A DNA stretch of 64,000 nucleotides from Tipula vernalis (GCA_958295665.1 OY282558.1:188144591-188208590), one strand, 5' to 3'. Counted from the stretch's first letter, positions 10,822 through 22,489 are shown. A program made the numbers and translations. Notes: generated from the letters alone by a model not told the origin.

Positions 10822-11640
10822 TTTTCGATCAGTTAGATTGCTTGGTTTCTTTTCAAATTATTTCAAACCAAGAATTGCATTTTTTCGTTGTATAGATTTT
10901 TTTAAGTTTGCACCTAAGTAGTTTTTCGTTAAATTCTGACATTTTTATGTACAACTATAGTTAATTCAATGTTTTTGTTGTTGTTATTCTTATTTTTTTA
11001 AACAATAAATTAATATTTTAAACAATGTTGAATTATTAGTGTTTTTTTCAATTATTTAGTTTTCTTACAAAATGTTAATTTCCTTAATAAGCAAGACTAT
11101 CAAAAATATATTGATGTTCTCAAATATATCTCGATAGAAAACTATCGATGCCTTCCCCTGGATTTGATTCAAATTTTCGTTCGATACTGGATAGAGATGC
11201 ATTGGCATTAGTTTCGCATTAAGACTGAAATTATATTTTGTTATTATTGTTCAACCATTTCATACTAAAATTGATTTTGAGGAAAACCCGGAGAAAATAT
11301 TTTTTATATAAATTAACTCGATCGATGTATATATTTTTGCGGCCTTCTATACCCCTCTAATTTTCAGAGTACTTCTTCTCCAAATCGGTTCTCTGATTTT
11401 GATGACCGATGGTCAAAATTAAAGATAATAATCAGTTATTTTATTTAAGTCTATTAAATAAAATCCAAATTAATTTTTTTGTAATGAAAAAGAGAATTGT
11501 TAAGAATTATATCATTTATCGAGACAGCCGACAAGGCGATATTGGGTGGATTCAGGTAATGCAACTATTGCCAACATCTTGGGTCAAATTAAGACGTTGA
11601 GACCTGAACGCAATCACACATTCAAAATTTCATGTCAACC
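10822..11640. other. AT-rich non-coding stretch
   Basis: No supported gene or repeat. A 63-codon frame at 11409-11600 has no motif. An inverted CTCGATAG/CTATCGAT pair lies near 11131-11150. Confidence 0.4.
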
Positions 11641-11641
11641 A

Positions 11642-11700
11642 GTGGCGTAACTACAAATTTCGGGCCCCGCGCAACATTTTTTTAGGCCCCTAAAAATGCT
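11642..11700. repeat. Transposon-terminus-like sequence (CAGTGGCGTAACTA type)
   Basis: CAGTGGCGTAACTAC followed by GC-rich TTTCGGGCCCCGCGC looks like the terminal inverted repeat of many hAT-like or other cut-and-paste elements. No matching inverted end was found in the window, so it may be the lone left end of the family A repeat that follows. Confidence 0.35.
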
Positions 11701-11769
11701 TCATGTACCTATGAACAAGTAAAGCTTTTAGTGAAAACTTATTTCTTCCTATCGTTTAGTCTCGCATTA

Positions 11770-12850
11770 GTTAAAAGTATCTGATTTCGAGAGTAGATGA
11801 CACGAAACATCTTGCAACTCAATGCTCTAACGATTTCTAAATATATATTTCGATAAAGCATCACAAATTTCGAATATAATAGAAAAATATCAAGAATTTC
11901 GAATTTTCAAAGTATCTTGAATATTCTTCAAGTTCTCAAATATTGAATTATCCGTAAGTTTTTTTAAAAAATTGTATAAGCATAAAATATGTATTTGCAA
12001 AAATTGTCATTTAGTTTTAAGTTTGATATTTAAATTAAACAAGATTGGGTTTTAACTTAACTTTTAACGTTGAGCCTTTTTTATACTTTTAGGTTTTTGA
12101 TAAAAAGTTTTATGTACTTACAAAAAATTAAGAACTTTTAATTTGATAAGCTTTTACTTATGAAAGCTTTTTCAATCAAACCATTTTACTCAGAAATATG
12201 ATTTCACAAATGGTGACGGAATTTTGGCTAAAACATATAATATTTGTTCCAGAAGTTAATCATTAATGGTCAAAAGCTTTTTGTTTTAAGAGGTTTTCAA
12301 GCCAAACCATTTTACTAAGAAACTTGATATTGTAAAGGAAAGTGGTATTTTCAGATGAATTTCGAAAATTTGTTTTCGGTGAGCTTAAAGCTTGGTAATT
12401 AATTGTTACTATGTATTTGTGTTTAAACTTAATATTTCTAAGTCTTTTAATAATTTTAGGTATTTGTTACAATGTTTTATGTGCAAAAAGTCTCAGAAGC
12501 TTTAAGTTTTAAGAGCTTTCACTGATCGAAACTTTTTAAAAAATGTATACCAAAATTCCGTTACACTTTGTAACGAAATTTTAGGATAAATTTGTAATGT
12601 TTGTGTCCAATGAGCTTCAAGCTTGGCAATTATTCCATACTTTTTCTGTTTGAATTTAAACGTTTTTGAGCTTTTTAATAATTTCAGGATTTTATTAAAA
12701 TTGTTAGTAAAATATTGTATGAGCCTTCTAGAGTATTTTGACTATGACGTATTTTTTAGAAGCTTTTTTAGTGGTATAACTTTTCAATGATTTCCATAGC
12801 AATCCATAGTAAAAATGGTGGTTTTGTAGAAAAGTATTCTACATATCTCT
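11770..12850 (+). repeat. Dispersed repeat family A, long copy
   Basis: Shared with 24433-25320 in the same orientation and with 1440-1640 inverted. Matching blocks include ACGAAACATCTTGCA (11795 and 25150), AATTTTCAAAGTATCTTGAATATT and AATTATCCGTAAG. Its right half is internally repetitive: variants of 'AAGAGCTTTCACTGATCGAAGC' followed by 'CCATTTTACTCAGAAATNTGAT' recur every ~200 bases. It is non-coding. It is probably a non-autonomous mobile element of unknown class. Confidence 0.6.
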
Positions 12851-13935
12851 AACAACAATATACAATAAGGCTATATTTGGTCTTAAATAAATATTAATTG
12901 CAGAAATAATAAAATTTTGCCTAAGATACATTTTTAGAACTTTCATTTTGAAAACTACATCAAAGTTGGCTCTGAGGAATTAAAATAATACTTGCTAAAT
13001 TTATCTTTAGTTTTATTAGTGTATGTCAGATGTCTAAGATATATAGCGGCTCAAGCATTGAAATCATATAAATTAATTATTTGTTTATATAAATTGCAAT
13101 GCATTCACCACCACATACACATTTGGTTTACGCATAAGATATCTCTTTGCGTAACGTATTTTCATTTGCCATCTAACATAAATTAAACAGAATAAGATAA
13201 TCTAAAAAGTGGAAGTCTTTTCATTGACGCCAGCGCGCATGTTATTACATTAAAACATAATAAAGATCGTCTGGTGTTTTTGTTGTTGTACAGGAAAAAT
13301 TGAAGGTCGGCGATTGTTTTTATTTTACGTTTTTGTTTTATTCCTCTACATATATAAATTCATTTGTGTGTGTTGTTTATGTGAATAGATCTTTTCACAG
13401 TGTGCTGTAGATGCGAATGGTAATCTTTTACATATTTAGGATATGGTAGTAAAATAAAAACATACATTCAAATATTTTCTTTGCAACGCCAATGAAAGTA
13501 CATACATATTTATTTGTACATGTGCAGTTTTCGAAAGGAATCTTTTAAATTTATTGTTCATGAATCAAATTGGGTAGAATATTTATACAATAATGTAATT
13601 AATTTTATTAAATTTTTCGAAATTTTTTTTTTTAGTTTATTTTTTTAAGATCAAATCACTAATCTTTCTAGGAGTTATTAATAAGCCCAAGTCGTGAAAT
13701 TAAATTATTATTAAAAATGAATTAATTTCGGAATGAGAAATTAATTCCCGCCATAAAGTAAGGATTCTGCTTAATTTACGTTGCCGCAGACTTAATTCAC
13801 GGAACCTAAAATTTAGTATAAGCCAAAACTCTAAATTAAGTGGTTTTCTTTGATCATTTTTAAAATAAATAAATTGAAAACAAATAATGAAATTCATAAA
13901 TGTATTTATTTCTAATTCATATTGTATTTTAATTC
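12851..13935. other. AT-rich non-coding stretch
   Basis: No supported gene. Short open frames (for example 12992-13186) show no motif. The right part may be the trailing end of the P-like element, but no terminal inverted repeat was found. Confidence 0.4.
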
Positions 13936-13942
13936 ACAATTT

Positions 13943-14335
13943 TTAATTCAGGATTGTCCTCCATCTTTTGTCCGTACTGCTGGTGCTTGGTCTTTTTTTC
14001 CGGGTTTCTTTTTTGGTATTATTCGCTTCCAAGTTTTCTTTCTTTATGCGCTCCATGTTCCATTTGCTGTGCTTCCGAATTAGTATCAGGATCATCAGGT
14101 TCAATACAAATAAACGATGGCCAAAACAAGATTGGTCTTTGTCGTAAAACGAACAGTCATTTTTATTACCAAGCATAGCTTTTACAATTTGTTGTTTCAA
14201 GCCGATAGTGTGAGCATTGCTTTTACAAATTTGCTCAAACTGTTCTATTTGTCGTTTACATAATTCAAAAAATACCTGAGATGGAGTCTGAAGTTTTCCA
14301 AAGGTATCATTTAAATAGTTACGGTGGTGAATTAA
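13943..14335 (-). pseudogene. Degenerate C-terminal tail of the P-like transposase
   Basis: After the stop at 14336 the minus strand still reads sequence like FELCKRQIEQFEQICKSN and TIGLKQQIVKAML in shifted frames, then an 85-codon frame to 13943 with a lysine-rich tail. This looks like the continuing C-terminus with indels, but the similarity is weaker than for the core. Confidence 0.5.
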
Positions 14336-15820
14336 TCATTCTGATGTGCACTCCAGATAATCACTTTGGATTAAGTAGCCTACGAAATATCTGGTTGGCG
14401 CATCTGAGTTGGTTTTTGGTTCGTAAGGTATTAATTCTAAATTGGTTGTACTATCTGATTCTAATTCGTCATAATCATTATCTCCAATAATATTACAATG
14501 TAAATCTTTTGTCGATTCCTTGCGTTCGATTAAGTTTTCATTAACTGTGGCTGGTTCTTGGTCAATTTCCTCCCGAAGGACGTCCAAGAGACTAGAATCA
14601 TTGTCTTCCTCGCAATTGGATAATGTAGTAAACGACGTTGAATATTTTATGGATAATAATTTAGCAACGGTAAAGCTAAACTCCTGAACTGAAGGATTGA
14701 AATTGTTGCCATTAGCGCTCCTTATAAGTGCGAACGTATTTTCCAACGCGTCCTGGTTTAGTCGGGAAGTTAAAATATACTGCACGTCGAGACTTTCTTG
14801 TGCTAATGACCTTATTATAAAAAGTATTCCGTTTATGGTTTGAACCATTCCGTCAAAAGAGAAGACTTTTTTATTGTTAGTCAACTTAATATTTTTCAAA
14901 TATGGTATCATATTTTCTAGAAACTTGTACGTTTCATCAGCCTCGTCGAACCTTAATCCCGACTTAAACTTATTCACATCAAACATATGTTTGGAATTTA
15001 ATAAATCAAATAATTTATCTAATTTATCAAACAACTTCCATGTTGCTGACACCTTAGATTTCACCGAGTCAGAAAATTTATTCAAATCAGACATAGTTTT
15101 GATTCCTGCTACTACACTCCGACTGAATACCTGTGTGGCAACCTTTACTTTCATTTTATCAAAATGCATAGGACGTACATGTTTTTCATTTAATTTTGGA
15201 CACATCCTGGTGACAGAAGTTTGTTCGATTGCATAGAGCTCTCTAACGACATCCCAACTCGCCAAACCATCCTCACATTTAATGTCGGAACTTAGCATTG
15301 CGTTTGGAAAAGATTTAATCAAATGAGGGGAATCAAATATTCCAACAATTTTTGCGGAACCCTCATAATTTAAAACAGGATTATCCCTGGCAGCACCCAT
15401 ATTAGTTAAGGATTTTCGGTTATTTGACCCTTGGTCACAAATAACCGCACGAATCGACAACCCTAGAGAAATACATAAATCTAAGTTACACGATATTAAT
15501 ATACTTAAAACGTCAGATTTAATCGGGTTATGGGACACATAATAGCATAATATATGCTTCCAATTTTCTATTAAACCCCTAACCATAAAGACACAAATAT
15601 GAGTGCCAATTTCTGTTCTTCTAGATTCCTCACCTAAATCAACGTATCCGTCTATACTGTCTCTGACAATATTATATTTTAAATCTTGACGGATTTTTAT
15701 TTCATCAAAAACCATTGAACCAAGTTTCCCAGTGAACGGTAATTTTTCAATTTTTTCTTTTAATTTATTCAAAATAAATGCGTTACTACCTCCTGGGAAG
15801 ATATTTTTTATTGGTGCCAT
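14336..15820 (-). CDS. P-like transposase catalytic domain, intact frame
   Basis: A 494-codon open frame without interruption. Likely catalytic residues are Asp39 (in GSMVFDEI), Asp129 (in AVICDQGSNN) and Glu360 (in LNQDALENTFALIRS); the last block is the strongest P/THAP9 signature. The GTP-binding-like insertion region between them contains FDSPHLIKS, also typical. The end (residues 440-494) holds an acidic stretch and RYFVGYLI, matching the start of the conserved C-terminal region, which then breaks. The long uninterrupted frame in a window full of broken elements suggests either recent activity or selection. No Met is needed at 15820 because it should continue the preceding frame. Confidence 0.8.
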   Translation of the reverse strand: MAPIKNIFPGGSNAFILNKLKEKIEKLPFTGKLGSMVFDEIKIRQDLKYNIVRDSIDGYVDLGEESRRTEIGTHICVFMVRGLIENWKHILCYYVSHNPIKSDVLSILISCNLDLCISLGLSIRAVICDQGSNNRKSLTNMGAARDNPVLNYEGSAKIVGIFDSPHLIKSFPNAMLSSDIKCEDGLASWDVVRELYAIEQTSVTRMCPKLNEKHVRPMHFDKMKVKVATQVFSRSVVAGIKTMSDLNKFSDSVKSKVSATWKLFDKLDKLFDLLNSKHMFDVNKFKSGLRFDEADETYKFLENMIPYLKNIKLTNNKKVFSFDGMVQTINGILFIIRSLAQESLDVQYILTSRLNQDALENTFALIRSANGNNFNPSVQEFSFTVAKLLSIKYSTSFTTLSNCEEDNDSSLLDVLREEIDQEPATVNENLIERKESTKDLHCNIIGDNDYDELESDSTTNLELIPYEPKTNSDAPTRYFVGYLIQSDYLECTSE

Positions 15821-16216
15821 CTTATTAGGGATGATTTCGTAGGTAAATCAAATTTTAGTCGGTCTCTCATGAAATTGTATGATTTAGGCGAACGGTAATA
15901 CATATTTTGTGCAAGAGTTTTGAGATCATCAGCCCATCTTTGATTTTTTTTTCGCTCCAATAAAATCATTTTACAGAAATTTTTAGCTTCTACACTTTTA
16001 TTTTGTTTATCTATCACGTCATTTAGAGAAATTTTAGTTTTCGGCTTTAGTACACTTAATTTTTTACTCATTGTTCGATTTTGTTGCAGTAAAAGCTTTA
16101 TTTTTTTAGCTAACTTGTCTCTTTCAATTTTTAATGCGTAAATTTGAAAATTACATTTACGATTTAACCGACGGTAAACCTCGATATTTTTTTCTGATTT
16201 CTCGCAATTTTTGCAT
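15808..16216 (-). CDS. Coiled-coil and pre-catalytic part of the P-like transposase
   Basis: Open from about 16216; the first Met is at 16071 but the open frame upstream encodes a heptad-like run (IYALKIERDKLAKKIKLLLQ), as in the dimerising leucine zipper after the THAP domain of P transposase. Downstream, LAQNMYYRSPKSYNFMRDRL matches the conserved block before the catalytic core. The frame ends RWHQ-stop at 15808, overlapping the next frame by 13 bases, so a small indel (or an unrecognised tiny intron) separates the two. Confidence 0.7.
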
Positions 16217-16221
16217 AGAAA

Positions 16222-16761
16222 TTAATTTTCACTTATTGAGTTATGGTCAAAATAAGGATCCGGCAATTTGAAGATCTCTTCGTAAGTTAAATTGTCACAA
16301 ACTTCGTTACGTCTAGTGTAAGTTTTTAGATTCGAACTACAAGTAGTAAGATCTGTTTCATGAACCGAATTGCAATGTTCGTCAACGTCCATGGGAATAT
16401 TATTTTGAATTTGATTTTCAGGATTCAATTTTTCACTTGATGTTGAAGCGATCGTCTGGTCTTCTTTAGGTAACAATAAGGTTAGAACTGCATTTCGTTT
16501 TAATTTTCGCTTTAAAAAGCACTGTGCCTCGAAATGTTTAGAACAAACGAAAATATTTTTTAAAATGTTTGGTAAAATATGGCAATTTTTTAACCACAAA
16601 TCAGACTTATCGTAAACCTGGGAGTATTTGAACAGCCGGGCTCCATTTTTTCGTTTTGAATTGCAATTAAAAACAGTGCATTTAACGCCCGAAGGACCAC
16701 CTATATCACAAAACAAATTTATACAAACTAACAAGTAATGGTAATTATTTGAATCAAACAA
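16222..16761 (-). CDS. THAP domain exon of the P-like transposase
   Basis: A 179-codon open frame. Residues 28-77 fit the THAP zinc finger: Cys28, Cys33, Trp56, then Cys73 and His76 in VCSKHF, with 39 residues between the second and third ligands, within the family range. THAP fingers normally sit at the very N-terminus with Met one or two residues before the first Cys; here GVKC replaces it and 27 unrelated residues precede, so the true start is either lost or lies on another exon. After the finger comes a basic segment (KRKLKRNAV) and an acidic, Ser/Thr-rich linker, then LPDPYFDH. It probably splices to the coiled-coil exon across the roughly 5-60 base gap to 16216. Confidence 0.7.
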   Translation of the reverse strand: MFDSNNYHYLLVCINLFCDIGGPSGVKCTVFNCNSKRKNGARLFKYSQVYDKSDLWLKNCHILPNILKNIFVCSKHFEAQCFLKRKLKRNAVLTLLLPKEDQTIASTSSEKLNPENQIQNNIPMDVDEHCNSVHETDLTTCSSNLKTYTRRNEVCDNLTYEEIFKLPDPYFDHNSISEN

Positions 16762-16765
16762 AAAT

Positions 16766-18369
16766 GTTTATTAAATATGTAGCATTAATTGAATTCAATA
16801 AAAAAGCAATAATAATATTATTCTTTATAAAAATTCTTATGTATTATATAAAATGCACTAAAACTCTAAAACGTCAAATATACTAAAATCAAAATTATTT
16901 TAGGAACTAGATCTGTTTACGTTTAAGTAATACAGCGGATTATAATCGAAAATAAACTAAAGTGTAACACGAAATAAGCAACAAGTAAATTGTTCTCAAA
17001 TTCTATTGTTTTTTAGTTCTACCACCAATAAATAAATAAATAATTATGGGATGGTAGTTATGTACAAAAATTCCACTATGGCTTTTTTTTTATTTCTACT
17101 TTTGGTTTCGATCAAAAATTCAAAACCAACAAAAACGCATAAATGTTCGGATAAATACGGATAAATGTTCGGATGTTTACATATCCAGATATAGTGTAGA
17201 TTTTTATATCTTTCTTAAGTGTTTGTGCTATTTGCACAAACACTTAAGATATAAAAATCTACACTATACACTTTTTTGTAGTACATTAATGTTGGTTTTG
17301 CTTGTATAGACATTTTTGTTGGTTTTGTTTCGATTGTTAATGTTGCTTAGTTTTAACATCTTCAAGCATTATTAATATTTTTCATATCACCGCAGTATGT
17401 CGAAGCATCAGTAAATTGCGCTTGAATGTGTTATTTCGATTTTTAATTTTTAACATACTGCAAAGGGAAAGCGTTTTACAATTGATTTCAAGGTTATTTT
17501 TTGTAAAACGTTTTGTTTTAGTATTGGTATATTAAAAACGAAACAAAACAGAATAACAATTTTTATTCCTTTCTAGCAGCCTAACATAAAATTTATTTAC
17601 TCTTCATTAACCACCACCATGAGGTTAAAATAAAAAATGAATATCTATGTATTGTGTTCAACCAACGCTATTTCTAAAATACATACTATTCTATTCTACA
17701 ATGTAATATAAATAGAATGTTGTTTTTGTATTTCACGATCGGCAAGTTAGTTCCAAAAAGTAATCTACTGGGTGTGTCGCTAGCTATGCAAAAGATTAAA
17801 TAATTCATTCTTTTTAAATCCTCTTGTTTCTTTACTTTATGCATCTAACGAGATGATATGTACACAAAATATAATCGAACACTAAATTATATTTTGTGAT
17901 ATTTGCCCCATCTCATTAACATTGTTTTTCTAAAATAAACTTGAGTGATATTCTCTGTGACTCCATCTCGTTTTGCATAGAACAACGAAAATCGGCACGC
18001 GATACTTCGCGTGTGCCAACACACAAAAAAATTTAAAACAAAAATAATTGTTTACATGAACCCAGCTTCACGTTGGGTACCAACAAAAAGAAATGGGATA
18101 TAGAAAACAAAACACGCGTCAAAAATTAGATAGTATTTTTTTTTTACGAAACGGAGTGTGGTAAAAAGTTAAATATTAACGTAGTATAAATAAAAAGTAA
18201 ATTGTATTGTATAAAACATATTTCAATCGATCAATAAATGATAAATGTGAACTAACAAACTAAATTAAAATTGTGTTACAAATTATTTATATCGTGTACT
18301 ACGATATTGGTGACCTTTAGACGGCCATTTTAGGGAAATATATATACATAAATAATATACATTTGGATT
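16766..18369. other. Gene-free stretch
   Basis: No coding frame of note. It contains a small duplicated segment (ATAAATGTTCGGATA at 17141-17170), the hairpin at 17193-17265, and a TTGGTGACC at 18308 that resembles the primer-binding start of CsRn1-type gypsy elements, which may mark an old LTR edge to its left. Confidence 0.4.
17193..17265. repeat. Long hairpin (stem ~32 bp, loop 5)
   Basis: The left arm 17193-17228 pairs with 17234-17265; the only defect is an extra TTCT-type bulge near 17212. The inner stem is AAGTGTTTGTGC/GCACAAACACTT with loop TATTT. It could be a MITE relic or a small-RNA-type precursor; no flanking duplication was seen. Confidence 0.75.
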
Positions 18370-18371
18370 TA

Positions 18372-19947
18372 CAGTGAGTCACAGTGAAAATGGTTCATCC
18401 TTTATAACAAAAATATTTCATGAACAATTTCAAAAAAATCAAACAATACACAACACAAAATATATTTGTATAAAACCTTATTATATTCCTGTTTAAAAAA
18501 ACCAAAAATGTTGTGAATTTAATAGCAATAGCAACTAAAATAAGGAAATGAACGAACATAGACTAAATTAAATCTCACAATGAAAATAGTCCACTTTACA
18601 AAACTTACTCAGATAACGGTACTTTTTCAAAATTTTGTTTTGCTCTCTTATTTGTTTTTTATGCTCTTCTGCACTTCAATGCAAATGCATTAGTTGTCGA
18701 CAGGTTTTCGTTAAGTTTAACTTTGTAAAATGGGACCTCACACGTCATTAGAGTTGCAAAAATTAATTATTGCACATTATAAAAATGGAAAAATTGTTAG
18801 AAAAGCTTTCACAACAATTCAAAATATTATTGGCAGACATCAGAGAGAAAATAATTATTAATAAGCCAAAAATAAGTCCCAAAAAGCTGTTTTCTTATCG
18901 TGATGAACGTTGGATTGTGAACAAATCGAAGAAGAACCCAAGACTGAGCGCACCGAAACTTCAAAATATGGTGGACCAACATCTAAAATTTAATCGCAAT
19001 GCTGAAACGGTTCGAAGAGTCCCACGCAAAAGTGGTTCACATGGTAGAATTGCCAGGAATAAGCCCTTCGTTAGTGGGAAAAATAAGAAGGTTAAGTGCG
19101 AGTTCGCCCCATAACTATCTAATGAAAGATTTTTCGTTGTGGCAACATGTCATATTTACAGATGAGAGCAAAATTAACCTTTTTGAGACTGATGACAGGG
19201 CGATAACCAAACCAAGAAATAAATCCACAATGTTTGCGTCCCACAGTTAAGCATGGTGGCGTTCATGTGATGGTTTGGGGTGCGTGTTCGGCGGCTGGAG
19301 TTGCGAAACTTAAATTTATTAACGGAAACATGGACAAATACCAATATTTAAATATATTAAAAGAAAATTTAAAACAGAGTGCTGATAAACTGGGTATTAT
19401 AGACACTTTTCATTTCTATCAAGATAATGATCCCAAGCACACAGTTGGAATTGTACGAGAATGGCTGTTGTATAATTGTCCTAGAGTAATCAAAACACCA
19501 CCACAATCGTCTGATTTAAATATAATTGAAAATTTATGGCATAAATTGGAGTGTAAAATTAAGAAACATAAAAATGATTTAAAAAGGGTCTTATTGGAGG
19601 AATGGGATAAAATTTGCCCCGAATACACCAGAAAACTTGTGGAATCTATTCCAAACGGCTTAAAACTAGTTATTAAGCAGAAAGGGTTTCCAACTAAATA
19701 CTGAAGTAGTTTTAGGACTTTTTTGTTATACATTTTATAACTGTAAAATATCATGGACTATTTCATTGTGATATGATTTTTTGTTTTATTGTTGTTACTG
19801 ATATTGAATTAATAAATTTTTTGTTTTATTAAAACTAGAATAAAATGAAGTTTTAAAAATATTAATTTCTATTTCTTACATTATTTGATTTTTTAGGAAT
19901 TTTTCACCATTTTTTTTTTTTTTAATAAGGGTGGACCATTTTCACTG
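18372..19947 (+). mobile_element. Tc1/mariner element, 1576 bp
   Basis: Both ends start CAGTG and are flanked by TA (18370-18371, 19948-19949). The left end reads CAGTGAGTCACAGTGAAAATGG and the right end, inverted, CAGTGAAAATGGTCC, so the left end carries a 10-base duplication of the tip. A broken DD34E transposase lies inside. Confidence 0.85.
18730..19704 (+). pseudogene. Tc1 transposase, frameshifted and internally deleted
   Basis: The start MGPHTSLELQKLIIAHY is at 18730. The N-terminal helix-turn-helix is damaged by a frameshift and stops near 18860; the second helix-turn-helix continues in another frame (RDERWIVNKSKKNPRLSAPK) and a third frame carries WQHVIFTDESKINLF, the first catalytic Asp. 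A short deletion near 19200-19235 removes the following loop. The last frame (19234-19704) is open to the end: KHGGVHVMVWG, then YQDNDPKHT with the second Asp, and LNIIENLW with the Glu. The end GFPTKY is complete. It is inactive as it stands. Confidence 0.85.
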
Positions 19948-19949
19948 TA

Positions 19950-20107
19950 CATATATTCATTTGGAAAACAATATGATATAATACATATACATTTTGAAAT
20001 ACAAATTGCAGCCACATTTAGATTGAATTTTGTTATATGTATATACACAGCTATATTCGGGAACCTGGTACGGTATTACCGTATCAGGTGAGAGGTACGT
20101 ACCGTTT

Positions 20108-20138
<31 letters not shown>

Positions 20139-21034
20139 TTGCAGTTAATGCAAATATTAACAAGAAAACATTTTTTTTAACATATGTATTTTTCTTTTGA
20201 TTTCGGCATTGGCGTGATTATACCAACGGCGATAAGAAAAATAAATGACAACGGTAACATAAGCCAGAGGAGTTTCATCAAAATTAAGGGTAATTGAACA
20301 GGGACGTAAAAATTATCACAAAATTTGAATTAATCGACAACGGGACAAAATAACAGCACCGGATCATAAGCGGAACAACAACAGCAGAAGGAAGTCAGCT
20401 AAGTTTTTTTTTGGATAATTTTTTCTTACTTTGATTTAAATTTTTTTTTTTAAATTTGCTAAATTCATTGAAAACATTTATTCATATTTATTAAAACAAA
20501 TTTGCAAATATTTTCATTAATTGTAAATCGAACGAAATAATTTTATTTCACTTTTATTTGCAACATTCATTCGTATAAAATAATTTAATTCAAAATTTCA
20601 CTAATTACTATTCCAAATTATTCTTTGCGATTGTAAATTTCATTTTTCACCACTCGACGAGAGTTTCGTTTCGGTAAAGATCCACGGTTTAATTGTTTTG
20701 CTTAGGGTTATCGAATCCCGTTTGTCACGATTTTTTTTTTGTGTTACATTATTTTTTGTTTTGTCATTATCTTTTTTACAAAATTTGAATGGGGGTATCT
20801 CGTCGGCCAACACGTACCACCTTTATTTTTTTCAAACAAGGTATCCATTCCTCTATATTTATTTTTGTTTTTGCTATTTTCTTGCAAGGTATCCATCCCT
20901 TTGTTTATCTTTTTCTCAGATAGTTCTTAGAAATTATCTTTATAATTCATTATTTACATTTCACCTTGATTGAAAATTAAATATTTGGTAGTCGGTCGAA
21001 AATTTATAGCGTATTTCATACCTATATTAAATAT
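19950..21034. other. Gene-free leader/LTR-like region before the gypsy element
   Basis: The region contains a hairpin at 20064-20088, a run of 27 A at about 20113-20139, and GC-poor sequence with two AAGGTATCCAT repeats (20838 and 20886). The 5' LTR of the gypsy element should lie here, but its partner LTR is absent from the window so its borders cannot be set. ATTAAATATTTGGT occurs twice (20976 and 21028). Confidence 0.4.
20064..20088. repeat. Short hairpin
   Basis: CCTGGTACGGTA, one base, TACCGTATCAGG: 11 of 12 pairs. A further palindrome GGTACGTACC follows at 20093. Confidence 0.6.
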
Positions 21035-21103
21035 TTGGTGCCTTGATCTCATTACTCGTCGGGAACAAAAAATTCTTTAAGAGAATTTAACACATATAGC
21101 TAA

Positions 21104-21805
21104 TATGGTCAACGGCGAAGAGGTCAATATACCACAACCCCAAAAGATGGAGACTGGGGAACAAGCACCCTTGGAGGTATCAGCCGCAAACAGTACCGTA
21201 AAATTACAATCATTTTGGCCGCGAAAGGCAAACAATTAGTTTTTGCTGACTGAAATTCAATTTGACCTTCAAGGCATAAAATCTGAGAAAGTTAAATATT
21301 TACACACTCTGTCGTCATTAGCACCAGAGACTTGTGACAGCATCTCTGATTTCTTGTCAAATCCCCCACACACAGAACACTACTCTCAATAAAAAAAAAA
21401 AACTTTGTTGGACCGATTAGTGCCGTCATCCGAAAGGCAATTGGAGCTCTCATTACGGGCCAAGATATTAGTGACCGTTGGACTTCTGACGCGCTACGTC
21501 ACATTCGTACTCTGGCGGGAAAGAATTTTAATGATCAAACGATAAAATCACTTTGGATTAGGCGAATGCCAGAGATCATTAAAATCGCTTTAATTGCTCA
21601 ACCAGATTCAATGCCCATCGACGCACTGGAAAAAACGGCTGATCATATGTACGAAGTGATCAACATCGGCCAACAACAACAACCAAGTATATCACAGATA
21701 AATCAAAGGCAATCTCGTCCCACGGTGCGCGGTGATCAGGTCCCATCGATTAGCCAAAATTCTGGCTCGTTTGAAAACCGACTTGCGCGTTTTGAAGCCA
21801 AATAA
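21104..21805 (+). pseudogene. Gypsy gag, broken
   Basis: It starts MVNGEEVNIPQ at 21104 and has an in-frame TAG at 21237 where a conserved Trp-rich segment should follow (after SFWPRKANN). The frame then reads TEIQFDLQGI and LSSLAPETCDSISDFL with another stop at about 21391 next to a run of A, and a frameshift leads to the intact end (SLWIRRMPEIIKIALIA...LEKTADHMYEV, 21540-21805). This gag has no clear zinc knuckle in what remains. Confidence 0.7.
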
Positions 21806-22079
21806 GATGGTTTATTTCGCGATAGATCAAGAGGATAACGAGAATCGTCTCGCTCACGGTCCAGATCCCGCAACTCCGCCAATTACTCGGGCCGACACGG
21901 CAGATGCAAGTACCACACGATGTTCGGTCCAGCAGCGAAAAAATGTGTACCGCCATGCAATTTTATTACGTCACTACCATCGACGTCACAAGTTAATAAA
22001 ATTGATGGTAAGAACGGCGATTCAAAAAACTAACAGAACACACGGGCGGGATCCCAATGACAAATAATCCACACTCATC

Positions 22080-22480
22080 TCGGTTATTCGCATTCGACCG
22101 AATAAACCGATTTACCTACTTAGTCGACACTGGCGCTGACCTTTCGGTTATTCCAGTTTATAATTATAAAAGTGAATTCAATATCCTCAAACGCAATTAT
22201 AATCTAGTTTTGTAGGCCGCCAATGGCACTAACATCCATACTTACGGCACAAAGTTGATTCAGTTGGATTTGGGACTAAAACGAACCTTCACGCATGCTT
22301 TCATTTTAGCTGCTGTGAATCGTCCCATCATTGGCGCCAATTTATTGTGTAAATTTTGGCTTTTGGTTGATCTTAAGAATAAACGACTGGTTGATTCAGC
22401 GGCAAAGCTGTCAATCAATGCCAACATGGTTCACGTCGACACACCGACCCCGATCCATTACTCAATCACCAACTGCTAAG
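22080..22480 (+). pseudogene. Gypsy aspartic protease region
   Basis: YLVDTGADLSVIPV is the active-site loop of a retroviral-type aspartic protease (near 22118-22160). A TAG at 22213 interrupts the frame, after which AANGTNIHTYG and RPIIGANLL match the flap and C-terminal parts. Confidence 0.75.
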
Positions 22481-22489
22481 GCACTTTGT

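Larger units (their letters stand above)
13940..16765 (-). mobile_element. P-element-like transposon (THAP-type transposase), ends undefined
   Basis: Minus-strand pieces lie in the order of a P/THAP9 transposase: THAP DNA-binding domain (16222-16761), leucine-rich coiled coil (15808-16216), DDE catalytic domain (14336-15820) and a degraded C-terminal part (13943-14335). I could not find 31-bp-type terminal inverted repeats or an 8-bp target duplication, so the outer limits are those of the coding region only. Confidence 0.8.

Noticed and set aside
14874..15236. 120-codon plus-strand frame within the P-like element
   Set aside because: Antisense to the transposase core.
18060..18085. tRNA-like stem near ACCCAGCTTCACGTTGGGT
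   Set aside because: No T-loop, anticodon arm or acceptor stem around it.
18308..18330. TTGGTGACC as primer-binding site of a separate gypsy element
   Set aside because: Only nine bases fit, no gag follows and no LTR pair could be found; mentioned only as a hint.
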